DNA from: Spirochaeta sp. UBA2779
Lineage (GTDB): Bacteria > Spirochaetota > Spirochaetia > DSM-2461
Assembly (NCBI GenBank): GCA_002352375.1
Contig: DEIH01000264.1
Location: 1-10,930, forward strand
DNA: 10,930 nt
Direction: 5' to 3'
Shown: positions 5,462 to 10,930 of the stretch, in pieces
Layout of the letters: each line of letters starts with the position of its first letter
Position numbering within the stretch: the first letter of the stretch is position 1
Position numbers and translations under genes: made by a program
Notes under the pieces: generated by a model
The model's input: the letters and a program-made list of their open reading frames with translations, nothing else
Told to the model about the DNA's origin: nothing
Database searches by the model: none

Positions 5462-6958
5462 ATGATGTTGGAAAAATTCAAAGACTACTTGAAACGCTAC
5501 CAGATAAAAATAAAGACTCTGTTTGAAAATCTATCTGAGCGTGATGATAGCGAACATAGACGAGGTGTCCCACCCCGGATTATGGGTCTGGTTGCCAGCC
5601 TTTCGCCTTCGGCCGTTTCAATACCGGCAGAATACGGTGGAAGAGGTAGTCTTCCCTCGGAGATTCTGAGCCTCCTTGAAATCACATCTTATGAATCATT
5701 GCCTCTTGCTTTGGTATTCGGAATCAATGGAGCGCTTTTTCTGGAACCTCTGGCTAAGTATGGGAATGAAAGGCTGAGAAGTGAAACCTTCGGAAAGTTC
5801 ATTGATACCCGATCTCTCGGCGGCCTGATGATTACTGAACCGGATTATGGAACCGATGCTCTGGCTATGAGAACCAGTTGGAAAAAAAGTGACACCGGTT
5901 ATGCAATCGAAGGAACCAAGCATTGGGCCGGTTTGAGTGGCCATGCAGATTTCTGGCTGATGACAGCCAGAGAAAAGGGGTCTGGATCTGATCTGAAACG
6001 TGATGTTGATTTCTTCATCTGTGACTCCTCGGATCCAAGGCAGTCGGTTAAACCGGTTGAAGAGTATTCAAGCCTGGGTCTATATATGATTCCCTATGCC
6101 CTGAACCACGTGGATGTGGATGTCCCGACCCATCACAGGCTTATTTCCCCCAAGTCGGGTGTCCGGCTCATGCAGGACCTGCTTCACCGGAGTCGGATGA
6201 GGTTCCCGGGAATGGCCACTGGTTTCATACACAGGATGATGGATGAGGCTGTTGATCACACACAGAATCGATTTGTCAGCGGCAACAACCTGTTCTCCTA
6301 CGATCAGGTACAGAAGCGACTTTCCGACCTACAGGCAGACCACACTATGGCCTCGGCCTTCAGCCGTCATTCCGCCGAAATCTCTTCCATTGATAACGAC
6401 CTTTCGGGGAGGTCTCTGGAAGCCAATATTCATAAAACCGTCTTGAGCGACATGATGCAGAATGCTGCTCAATCCCTGCTTCAGCTGGTGGGCGCAAAGG
6501 GGTACAAAACAGATCATATTGCCGGCCGATCAGTCGTCGACAGCCGTCCATTTCAAATCTTTGAAGGATCAAATGATGTTATCTATCAGCAGGTAGCCGA
6601 TCAGTTCCTCAAACATATGAGTTTAAATAAGGATTTCCATTTCTTATCGGCGCTGAAGTCTCATCCACTGACAAGCAAGATTGCTGATCATTTCAAACGA
6701 ATGACTAACTTCACCATCAACCCGAACATGCTGCAGCGTAAGAAAATCGATTTCGGTCGAATCTTCAGCAGAATTACAGGCCTCGAATGGACTCTCGACA
6801 TGGGGAATGGGGGGTACAACTCGGCCCTGGTGAATCAGGCGTTGGATTCCATGACGGAGCGCATCCAGTCGTTGTTGGGGAGTTTCCAGGGAATCAATAC
6901 GACAAGATTCATTCCGGTCGAATCTAGAGCCCTCTCTCACTGGCGTGAAACTCTGTAG
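5462..6958 (+). CDS. Acyl-CoA dehydrogenase-like flavoprotein with extra C-terminal region
   Basis: This 498-residue protein belongs to the acyl-CoA dehydrogenase family, FAD enzymes that introduce an alpha-beta double bond into acyl thioesters. In order: helical N-terminus with SIPAEYGGRG (53-62); flavin-binding beta domain with GLMITEPDYGTDALAMRTSW (121-140) and IEGTKHWAGLSGHADFWLMTAR (149-170); C-terminal helical domain with NRFVSG (269-274) and the active-site signature SRPFQIFEGSNDVIY (361-375), where Glu368 occupies the catalytic base position. Typical members have about 380-400 residues; here about 110 residues follow (388-498) with no family match I know. A long insert lies around 180-245. 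ATG codons at 5462 and 5465 are both possible. An electron-transfer flavoprotein gene or other beta-oxidation gene is not adjacent, so the substrate could be a non-CoA thioester. Island cargo. Confidence 0.8.
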   Translation: MMLEKFKDYLKRYQIKIKTLFENLSERDDSEHRRGVPPRIMGLVASLSPSAVSIPAEYGGRGSLPSEILSLLEITSYESLPLALVFGINGALFLEPLAKYGNERLRSETFGKFIDTRSLGGLMITEPDYGTDALAMRTSWKKSDTGYAIEGTKHWAGLSGHADFWLMTAREKGSGSDLKRDVDFFICDSSDPRQSVKPVEEYSSLGLYMIPYALNHVDVDVPTHHRLISPKSGVRLMQDLLHRSRMRFPGMATGFIHRMMDEAVDHTQNRFVSGNNLFSYDQVQKRLSDLQADHTMASAFSRHSAEISSIDNDLSGRSLEANIHKTVLSDMMQNAAQSLLQLVGAKGYKTDHIAGRSVVDSRPFQIFEGSNDVIYQQVADQFLKHMSLNKDFHFLSALKSHPLTSKIADHFKRMTNFTINPNMLQRKKIDFGRIFSRITGLEWTLDMGNGGYNSALVNQALDSMTERIQSLLGSFQGINTTRFIPVESRALSHWRETL

Positions 6959-6989
6959 ATAGTAGATAAATACTACTATTATCTATAAT
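6959..6989 (+). other. AT-rich hairpin and -10 box between island genes
   Basis: ATAGTAG (6959-6965) pairs exactly with CTACTAT (6973-6979) around a 7-nt loop, directly after the stop of the acyl-CoA dehydrogenase-like gene. It is AT-rich and not followed by a T run, so it is a weak terminator at most. A perfect TATAAT follows at 6984-6989 but the -35 position (6961-6966, AGTAGA) is poor, so promoter activity for the VOC gene is uncertain. Confidence 0.35.
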
Positions 6990-7065
6990 GAAGTTCATGA
7001 GGTTATGATAGCTAAGTACTTCTGGAGGAATCCTTTGGTACCGCACTAATGAGGAGGATTACGGT

Positions 7066-7476
7066 ATGAGCAATAGGGATTTTCCGACCGACGCGATGGA
7101 ACTAACGACCATTCTCGTCGTTAGAGATATTGAAGCGTCCAAACGATTCTACATCGAAGGCCTCGGTGGAGAGTTGTATCGCGAGTATGGGGGAACGTCT
7201 GTCGTCGTGCGATTTCTCAGCAACTGGATCCTTTTGGTTACCGGTGGCGGTCCGACGGAAGATAAACCGAACATATCGTTTGCCGAGCCAACCGATCTTC
7301 AAAAAGTGGACCACTCTTTCACGATCCGTGTTCCCGATTGCGGAGCGGCTTATGACACACTGATACAACGGGGCATCCTGTTTTTAACTCCTCCCGTGGA
7401 ATACGAGTGGGAGATTCGGGCGTTCTTTCGAGATCCCGACGGTCATCTGTTCGAGATAAGTGAGACTCGAGCTTGA
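7066..7476 (+). CDS. Glyoxalase/bleomycin-resistance (VOC) superfamily protein
   Basis: The 136-residue protein shows the paired beta-alpha-beta-beta-beta units of the vicinal oxygen chelate fold: first unit MELTTILVVRDIEASKRFYIEGLGGEL (11-37), second unit DHSFTIRVPDCGAAYDTLIQRG (82-103) and the terminal signature FFRDPDGHLFEISE (120-133). Of the usual metal ligands, His83 and Glu130 are present, but the first-strand position is Thr rather than His, so metal binding may be altered or absent, as in many drug-binding relatives. The substrate cannot be predicted. An excellent ribosome site, GAGGAGGA (7051-7058), precedes the ATG by 7 bp, the strongest in the window. It is the last intact cargo gene of the island. 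Confidence 0.8.
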   Translation: MSNRDFPTDAMELTTILVVRDIEASKRFYIEGLGGELYREYGGTSVVVRFLSNWILLVTGGGPTEDKPNISFAEPTDLQKVDHSFTIRVPDCGAAYDTLIQRGILFLTPPVEYEWEIRAFFRDPDGHLFEISETRA

Positions 7477-7580
7477 TAAGAATCACTAACTTACAATCAG
7501 CATAATCGCTGTTATGTAGTAACAAGATCACTTTTATTCTTTCTATTTTCAGGTCAGAAGTAAAAACCTACACCTTGAGC

Positions 7581-7784
7581 TTACGTTGCCGGTGTCAGCG
7601 TCCAAAGCTTGCCGTATCTACAAGGATAGCTCCCATTCTGATACCAACCCATAACAATTAACAGCGCTTCGTCCCTTTTTGTCTGTCCAGTTGATCTGGC
7701 TGGGAGCCTTTTACCAGTCACTTCATTGAGAATTGAACCGTAATAAACCCCGTTCGAGCGTTTATAAATAGAAAATCGACGCAT
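7581..7784 (-). pseudogene. int: Truncated tyrosine recombinase (integrase) N-terminus
   Basis: The 67-codon frame encodes RRFSIYKRSNGVYYGSIL followed by TGKRLPARSTGQTKRDEALL, the pattern of the N-terminal arm-binding segment of phage-type integrases common in spirochaetes (basic start, YY-x-x, 'TGK..ARSTG.T..DEA'). Similarity ends after about residue 50; the last 16 residues look unrelated and a TAA follows. The core-binding domain and the catalytic R...HxxR...Y domain, about 300 residues in a complete enzyme, are missing and not found in the following 100 bp in any frame. An AGGGG ribosome site (7790-7794) precedes the ATG. Position directly inside the tRNA-Glu end, on the tRNA strand, is the usual place for an island integrase. 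A short translated product that still binds DNA is conceivable. Confidence 0.75.
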
Positions 7785-7897
7785 CTCTACCCCTTCGCAA
7801 ATGCCATTTTACTGACACTTGACTGACATCAAGGATTTCGAGAGAAACGCCGGTTTTCCGGTAGTTCCACATTCCCTTACAAAGTAAGGATTTAACT
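7785..7897. other. Spacer between integrase remnant and tRNA-Glu
   Basis: No gene is seen. It contains the ACTGACA direct repeat (7811-7828), a CCGG-TTTT-CCGG element near 7852-7863 and a CCTTAC-AAA-GTAAGG hairpin (7875-7889). The last lies 11 bp from the tRNA-Glu 3' end but lacks a U-tract on the minus strand, so it is a weak substitute for the lost terminator or a processing signal. Confidence 0.4.
7811..7828 (+). repeat. ACTGACA direct repeat, possible integrase arm site
   Basis: ACTGACA occurs at 7811-7817 and 7822-7828, 11 bp apart, about one helical turn. The site lies 27 bp upstream of the integrase remnant and 70 bp from the att repeat, where arm-type binding sites are expected. The same heptamer occurs at 3847-3853 near the other end. 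Binding by an integrase is inference. Confidence 0.35.
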
Positions 7898-7940
7898 GTC
7901 ATCTCCAGGGGTAATCGAAACCCCGTTGCCGGGATGAAAA
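7898..7940 (-). repeat. Right attachment repeat inside tRNA-Glu
   Basis: This is the intact-side copy of the 43-bp repeat, differing from 3663-3705 only at 7909. It covers the tRNA from anticodon-loop base 32 to two bases beyond the discriminator. At this end it continues uninterrupted into the tRNA 5' half, so the gene was reconstituted after integration. Confidence 0.9.
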
Positions 7941-7971
7941 CCCGGTGTCCTAACCACTAGACGATGGAGAC
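7900..7971 (-). tRNA. tRNA-Glu (UUC)
   Basis: The 72-nt gene folds as a standard cloverleaf on the minus strand: acceptor GTCTCCA/TGGAGAT, D arm GTC...GAC with the AGTGGTTAGG loop, anticodon stem CCGGG/CCCGG with loop TTTTCAT (anticodon TTC), T stem GGGGT/ACCCC with loop TTCGATT, discriminator G. CCA is not encoded. Base pair 1:72 is a G-T wobble, also present in the orphan copy, so it is native to the host gene. It follows tRNA-Lys by 24 bp and serves as the integration site of the adjoining island. Confidence 0.95.
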
Positions 7972-7995
7972 TTGTAACTCCGGTTTCCCGGACAT

Positions 7996-8068
7996 TGAGC
8001 CGCAAAGGATTCGAACCTTTGACCCACGCCTTAAAAGGGCGTTGCTCTACCTACTGAGCTAGCGGCCC
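7996..8068 (-). tRNA. tRNA-Lys (UUU)
   Basis: The 73-nt gene folds as a cloverleaf on the minus strand: acceptor GGGCCGC/GCGGCTC (one G-T wobble at 2:71), anticodon stem ACGCC/GGCGT with loop CTTTTAA (anticodon TTT), T-loop TTCGAAT flanked by AAAGG/CCTTT, discriminator A. CCA is not encoded. It is the first gene of a two-tRNA operon with tRNA-Glu. Confidence 0.95.
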
Positions 8069-8078
8069 GCGAGGTAAG

Positions 8079-8107
8079 AATCTACCGATGGGATCGGTTT
8101 GTGTCAA
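8079..8107 (-). promoter_or_regulatory. Promoter of the tRNA-Lys/tRNA-Glu operon
   Basis: On the minus strand a perfect TTGACA (8107-8102) is followed after 17 bp by TAGATT (8084-8079). The -10 box ends 10 bp before tRNA-Lys base 1, giving only a few leader bases to be trimmed. The region between -10 and the gene ends in CGCGGG, a GC-rich discriminator as seen in stringently controlled stable-RNA promoters; that regulation is inferred. Confidence 0.7.
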
Positions 8108-8112
8108 CGCCC

Positions 8113-8140
8113 GCAGTTAAAAAAAACAAAAAGTTTCTGA
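8113..8140 (-). other. T-rich tract after the TPR gene
   Basis: Immediately after the TPR gene's stop codon the minus strand reads CTTTTTGTTTTTTTT, but no stable hairpin precedes it. It may act as a weak or Rho-assisted end of the tyrA-bactofilin-TPR operon; otherwise transcription would run on into the tRNA operon on the same strand. Confidence 0.35.
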
Positions 8141-8767
8141 TTAACCCCGCACCCTCTCCAAACCAACTTTAGCTTCTTCCAGAGAGGGCTTTAATTCCAG
8201 GGCTTTCAAATAGGCTGATTCAGCTCCGCCGGTATCACCGTTCTGCTCCCTGGTATAACCCAGCCTGGCCCACCACCGGGCTACTTGAGGACTGTGATAC
8301 AGTGCTGTTGAAAAGGCAATATCCGCATGGTTGAACTCGGCAAGGCGAAGGAATATTTCCCCCATATAGTAGAAAACCGAATCGATTCTCTCACCGGTTG
8401 GACTTAAGGAGATATACTCTTCAAAGAGGGTTAAGGCTTCCAGATTCCGTCCCAAATTGTAGAGCGCTTCAGCTTCAATTTCGACAATTCTGATATCGTA
8501 GCGGACTTCATTCCGAGCTTGAGTAGCGTAACTGAGGGCATTGTTAAATTCCCCGAGACGAAGATAAGACCACCCTAAGACCGTGTAGGAATCCATCCTC
8601 CGTTTGGACTCATCTGAACCCCTGTCCTTTAACTCCTGAAGACACACTTGTACAGCCTCGGAAAACTGTCCCTGCCTGTACAACTCCAGAGCATCGGGTT
8701 TTGTCTGGGCCCCCAGAAAGGAAACTACAAAAAATACTATTAGAAAAAAGAGAGCTGATCGTTTCAT
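8141..8767 (-). CDS. Secreted TPR-repeat protein
   Basis: This 208-residue protein has a Sec signal peptide (KR at 2-3, strongly hydrophobic 4-18, cleavage near LGA-Q at 20) and then about five tetratricopeptide units, for example DALELYRQGQFSEAVQVCLQ (about 25-44), YTVLGWSYLRLGEFNNALSY (about 61-80), AEALYNLGRNLEALTLFEEY, YMGEIFLRLAEFNHADIAFS and LGYTREQNGDTGGAESAYLK. There is no lipobox cysteine, so it should be periplasmic or remain held by an uncleaved signal anchor. Its start overlaps the bactofilin stop as ATGA (8764-8767), implying coupled translation and a related role, possibly as a periplasmic partner in envelope or morphogenesis functions. That role is inferred from position only. 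Confidence 0.85.
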   Translation of the reverse strand: MKRSALFFLIVFFVVSFLGAQTKPDALELYRQGQFSEAVQVCLQELKDRGSDESKRRMDSYTVLGWSYLRLGEFNNALSYATQARNEVRYDIRIVEIEAEALYNLGRNLEALTLFEEYISLSPTGERIDSVFYYMGEIFLRLAEFNHADIAFSTALYHSPQVARWWARLGYTREQNGDTGGAESAYLKALELKPSLEEAKVGLERVRG

Positions 8768-9132
8768 GCTGTGCCGCCTTCTGGAGACCGCATCCGGCTT
8801 ATTCCGTCAAATCGGCATCCTGTATCCATAACAATTTTTGGAGCTGTAATATCCCCGATAACAACGGCATTCCCCTGAAGCTCAACCCGGGAACCGGCGT
8901 TGATACTGCCCTTCACTTTGCCTCTGACAAAAACCGAATCGGCAACAATATCTGCCTCCACAACAGCATCAGGAGCAATGTACAAATCACCGGTAGCCCG
9001 GATTTTCCCGGCATATCGGCCCTTTATCATGAGTTCTCTGGTGAAAGAGGCTTCCCCTTCAAAGCTGATATCTTCAGCGAGAACGGTATCCAGTTTATTC
9101 TCATTAACCCTTTGTTCATGTATTTCCGCCAT
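8764..9132 (-). CDS. bacA: Bactofilin
   Basis: The 122-residue protein matches bactofilins, small cytoskeletal proteins that polymerise without nucleotide through a right-handed beta-helix core. The core spans about residues 17-110, with the regular six-residue-step pattern of Val/Ile/Gly (ELMIKGRYAGKIRATGDLYIAPDAVVEADIVADSVFVRGKVKGSI) typical of DUF583. Short polar tails flank it, including an acidic, basic-mixed N-terminus (1-16) and GGTA at the end; no membrane segment is evident, so it probably assembles at the inner face of the membrane through partners. In spirochaetes bactofilins influence cell shape and helicity. GGAGG (9137-9141) gives a good ribosome site 4 bp before the ATG. The start overlaps the tyrA stop by one base (TGATG), and the stop overlaps the TPR gene's start, so all three are one transcription unit. 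Confidence 0.9.
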   Translation of the reverse strand: MAEIHEQRVNENKLDTVLAEDISFEGEASFTRELMIKGRYAGKIRATGDLYIAPDAVVEADIVADSVFVRGKVKGSINAGSRVELQGNAVVIGDITAPKIVMDTGCRFDGISRMRSPEGGTA

Positions 9133-9890
9133 CAGTCCTCCCGGGGTACTTCTATGGAATCGAATCTTTCTAACATAACGTTAATCGCCTGGTGAAGGTC
9201 CTGACGCATCAGGGCTGTATAAGGATTATACTGCTGCAGGTCGACAAACAGTCTCCATGGATCGTTACAGGTTTGCCGGACGATGTCCAGCAGGTCGTGA
9301 TAACCGGTAGTTCCGATGGAACTCCCCTTCAGATCGAGTTCTCCGAGAACCCGGCCGATAAAATGGGTAATACCCTGAGAGTAGGCGGCTTCCTCATCGT
9401 GCTGCTCCGGGGTAATCTCTACCACTTTCAGGCCCATGGAGTTAAAGTAACCGCGCCAGAGGTCAATTTTATCATTCCCCATCCGCAGAGGTGAAAAAAC
9501 CAGGGGCAGTCCCTGAATACCGTCTTTACCGGAATCCGGTCCGAACATGGGATGAGTTGCCAGAATATCCACATCTGAAGGCAGGATTCTCATCATAGCC
9601 CGGGCAGGATGAACTTTTACCGAGCAGGTATCCATCACCAGAGTACCGGGCTTAATACGGTGGGCAATACCCTGGAGAACCTCTTCCACTGCAGAGATAG
9701 CGACACAGAGTACGATAACATCAGCAGCGAGTAATTCATCTTCACCAACCCGGAGAACTCCTTCTGGAACAAGCCGGGACTCATCCCGGGACCAGCCGAT
9801 GACAGAATTACCGGATCCTGATAAATGTTCAGATAGCTGTTTCGACCAGAATCCGCCGAATCGGCCCAGGCCGTATACACCGATAATCAT
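9132..9890 (-). CDS. tyrA: Prephenate/arogenate dehydrogenase
   Basis: The 252-residue protein should oxidatively decarboxylate prephenate or arogenate in tyrosine biosynthesis. It starts directly with the Rossmann motif GLGRFG (G7-x-G9-x-x-G12), followed by LCVAISAVEEVL (61-72), DTCSVK (87-92), and the catalytic region THPMFGPDSG (112-121) with His113. A second His176 lies in SQGITHFIGR. The DxxSVK...THPMFGPxSGK arrangement resembles plant and cyanobacterial arogenate dehydrogenases, so arogenate use is possible. It is a monofunctional enzyme: no chorismate mutase or ACT domain. No Shine-Dalgarno precedes the ATG, and a TG-extended -10 box lies 6 bp upstream. It heads the operon with bactofilin and TPR genes. 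Confidence 0.88.
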   Translation of the reverse strand: MIIGVYGLGRFGGFWSKQLSEHLSGSGNSVIGWSRDESRLVPEGVLRVGEDELLAADVIVLCVAISAVEEVLQGIAHRIKPGTLVMDTCSVKVHPARAMMRILPSDVDILATHPMFGPDSGKDGIQGLPLVFSPLRMGNDKIDLWRGYFNSMGLKVVEITPEQHDEEAAYSQGITHFIGRVLGELDLKGSSIGTTGYHDLLDIVRQTCNDPWRLFVDLQQYNPYTALMRQDLHQAINVMLERFDSIEVPRED

Positions 9891-9896
9891 GGTAGA

Positions 9897-9927
9897 ATAA
9901 TACCATTGCCCACCCTCCCCGCTTCAA
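9897..9927 (-). promoter_or_regulatory. Predicted tyrA operon promoter, extended -10
   Basis: On the minus strand TGG-TATTAT is an extended -10 box (TATTAT 9902-9897). TTGAAG (9927-9922) lies 19 bp upstream as a weak -35. The -10 ends 6 bp before the ATG, so the mRNA would be leaderless. The -35 occupies the same bases as the divergent pta -35. Confidence 0.4.
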
Positions 9928-9951
9928 CCCCGGGGTTACTTGAGTTATGAT
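9923..9951 (+). promoter_or_regulatory. Predicted pta promoter containing a 12-bp palindrome
   Basis: TATGAT (9946-9951) is a 5-of-6 -10 box; 17 bp upstream TTCAAC (9923-9928) is a poor -35. Between and overlapping them lies AACCCCGGGGTT (9926-9937), a perfect 12-bp palindrome that could bind a dimeric regulator acting on pta, tyrA or both. Confidence 0.4.
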
Positions 9952-9995
9952 GGGCCTGAAAATCTTGAAGAAGAAAGATTGGGGAAATATAAACC

Positions 9996-10930
9996 ATGAC
10001 ATTCACAGAAAAAATGACTGAGAAAGCCCGGAATATGGGAAAAACTCTGGTTCTGCCCGAAGGCACCGAACCCAGGACATTAAAAGCGGCCCGTATTGTT
10101 ACAGATGAAAAGATTGCCAGTATGGTAACTCTTATAGGGGATACTGATGCTGTAGCTAAAGCAGCCTCAGATGCGGGAATAAGCCTGAACGGAATAACCG
10201 TTGTGAATCCCTCAGAGTCTCCAAGACTGGATGTCTATGCAGCCGAATACCATGAGCTGAGAAAACACAAAGGGGTTTCCCTGGAGGATGCCCGGAAACG
10301 GATTACTGATCCCCTGCTCTGGGGTGCCATGATGGTGAAGCTGGATGATGCAGATGCTATGGTGGCCGGAGCGGAAAATGCCACATCCAAGGTTCTTATT
10401 GCCGGTTTTACCATTGTGAAAACCGCTCCCGGTGTTAAATCAGCTTCTTCCTGTTTTGTGATGGACTTCCCTGATAATAAATGGGGAAAGGACGGTCTGA
10501 TGATTTTCTCAGACTGCGCCACCATCCCCGAACCTACGGTGGCACAACTTGCCGAAATTACATTGGCATCGGCGGCGTCCTGCAGAACTTTTCTCCAGGT
10601 GGATCCGGCTGTAGCCATGCTTTCCTTCTCCACAAAAGGCTCGGCTTCCCACCCTCTGGTGGATAAAGTAGTGGATGCTTTAAAAATTGTGAAAGAAAAA
10701 GCGCCGGAGCTGAATGTGGACGGCGAGATGCAACTGGATACAGCGGTGATTCCCGCTATCGGGGAGAAAAAAGCACCGGGGTCGCCTGTGGCAGGAAGAG
10801 CCAACACTTTGATTTTCCCGGACCTGCAGGCGGGAAATATCGGTTACAAGATGGCACAGAGGTTCGCCGGAGCCGGGGCTTACGGTCCGTTCCTTCAAGG
10901 TTTTGCCAAACCGATCAGCGATTTATCCCG
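9996..10930 (+). CDS. pta: Phosphate acetyltransferase (partial, 3' end missing)
   Basis: 311 complete codons are visible and no stop occurs before the window ends; the family usually has about 330 residues, so roughly 20 are missing. Pta interconverts acetyl-CoA plus phosphate and acetyl phosphate plus CoA, in acetate fermentation with acetate kinase. Family marks are LVLPEGTEPRTLKAA (18-32), KTAPGVKSASSCFVM (142-156), the CoA/phosphate region AMLSFSTKGSASHP (207-220), DGEMQLDTA (242-250) and FPDLQAGNIGYK (274-285). It is the short class I form without the DRTGG regulatory domain. GGGGA (9981-9985) is a plausible ribosome site 10 bp before the ATG. It is divergent from tyrA, with a promoter in the shared spacer. 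It should be cytoplasmic and central to energy metabolism. Confidence 0.93.
   Translation, partial: MTFTEKMTEKARNMGKTLVLPEGTEPRTLKAARIVTDEKIASMVTLIGDTDAVAKAASDAGISLNGITVVNPSESPRLDVYAAEYHELRKHKGVSLEDARKRITDPLLWGAMMVKLDDADAMVAGAENATSKVLIAGFTIVKTAPGVKSASSCFVMDFPDNKWGKDGLMIFSDCATIPEPTVAQLAEITLASAASCRTFLQVDPAVAMLSFSTKGSASHPLVDKVVDALKIVKEKAPELNVDGEMQLDTAVIPAIGEKKAPGSPVAGRANTLIFPDLQAGNIGYKMAQRFAGAGAYGPFLQGFAKPISDLS

Larger units (their letters stand above)
3663..7940. mobile_element. Genomic island integrated in tRNA-Glu, apparently immobile
   Basis: The 43-bp direct repeats at 3663-3705 and 7898-7940 delimit a 4,235-bp unit (one repeat plus 4,192 bp interior). One end is an intact tRNA-Glu gene, the other an orphan tRNA 3' end followed by a tRNA-type terminator. 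A truncated tyrosine-recombinase reading frame lies directly inside the tRNA end on the same strand as the tRNA. Tyrosine recombinases commonly use tRNA anticodon or T loops as attachment sites and leave exactly this architecture. Cargo: a small secreted protein, a racemase-like enzyme, an acyl-CoA dehydrogenase-like protein and a VOC protein. No replication, transfer or phage structural genes are present and the integrase has lost its catalytic domain, so the island could move only with help in trans. Left and right boundaries are firm; a history of more than one insertion cannot be excluded. Confidence 0.8.

Noticed and set aside
8701..9195. 164-codon open frame on the plus strand
   Set aside because: It is antisense to the bactofilin gene and the ends of its two neighbours, whose overlapping starts and stops and family match are convincing. 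No ribosome site or recognisable domain.
10235..10807. Long 190-codon open frame on the minus strand
   Set aside because: It lies wholly antisense to the pta coding region, which has clear family motifs. The product is Ser/Thr/Ala-rich low-complexity sequence without a recognisable domain, as expected of a shadow frame.
1..10930. CRISPR array, phage structural genes, toxin-antitoxin or restriction-type defence genes
   Set aside because: No series of regularly spaced repeats was seen, and none of the island cargo proteins has a recognisable defence, toxin or phage domain.

Overview
The window looks like chromosomal DNA of a free-living spirochaete. This is inferred from the gene set: several exported proteins with 'AQ'-type signal peptidase sites, a small beta-barrel porin-like protein, a bactofilin coupled to TPR proteins, and a spirochaete-style tyrosine recombinase N-terminus. 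No 16S or other marker gene is present, so the assignment is not firm.

Left arm (1-3660). The tail of an unidentified gene is followed by a 79-residue protein made of two tandem CxxC...CxxxC zinc-binding modules, then a strong 13-bp-stem terminator. A minus-strand block follows, in transcription order: a secreted outer-membrane-type beta-barrel protein (3499-2717), an N-terminally extended uracil phosphoribosyltransferase (2592-1525) and a TPR lipoprotein (1528-629). The last two overlap by ATGA. A dyad symmetry overlaps the -35 region of the uracil phosphoribosyltransferase promoter.

Middle (3663-7940). A 43-bp near-perfect direct repeat brackets about 4.2 kb. The right copy is the 3' part of an intact tRNA-Glu(UUC) gene, from anticodon loop to discriminator. 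The left copy is an orphan tRNA 3' end, and the terminator that probably once ended the tRNA operon lies 6 bp beyond it. A truncated integrase lies just inside the tRNA end. This is the structure of an integrated, now immobile genomic island. Its cargo is a small secreted protein, an Asp/Glu-hydantoin racemase-like enzyme whose second catalytic cysteine is serine, an unusually long acyl-CoA dehydrogenase-like protein, and a glyoxalase/bleomycin-resistance (VOC) fold protein. The enzymes have separate promoters and no obvious shared pathway.

Right arm (7900-10930). tRNA-Lys and tRNA-Glu form an operon with a perfect TTGACA -35 box. Upstream of it on the same strand is a tightly coupled operon: prephenate/arogenate dehydrogenase (tyrA), bactofilin, secreted TPR protein, with overlapping stop/start codons at both junctions. 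Divergent from tyrA is phosphate acetyltransferase (pta), which runs off the end of the window. A 12-bp perfect palindrome lies in the tyrA-pta spacer.

The strongest unusual signal is the tRNA-Glu island with its matching att repeats, displaced terminator and integrase remnant. Weaker signals are the racemase active-site substitution and several genes whose predicted -10 box lies only 6-9 bp before the start codon with no Shine-Dalgarno, suggesting leaderless mRNAs.
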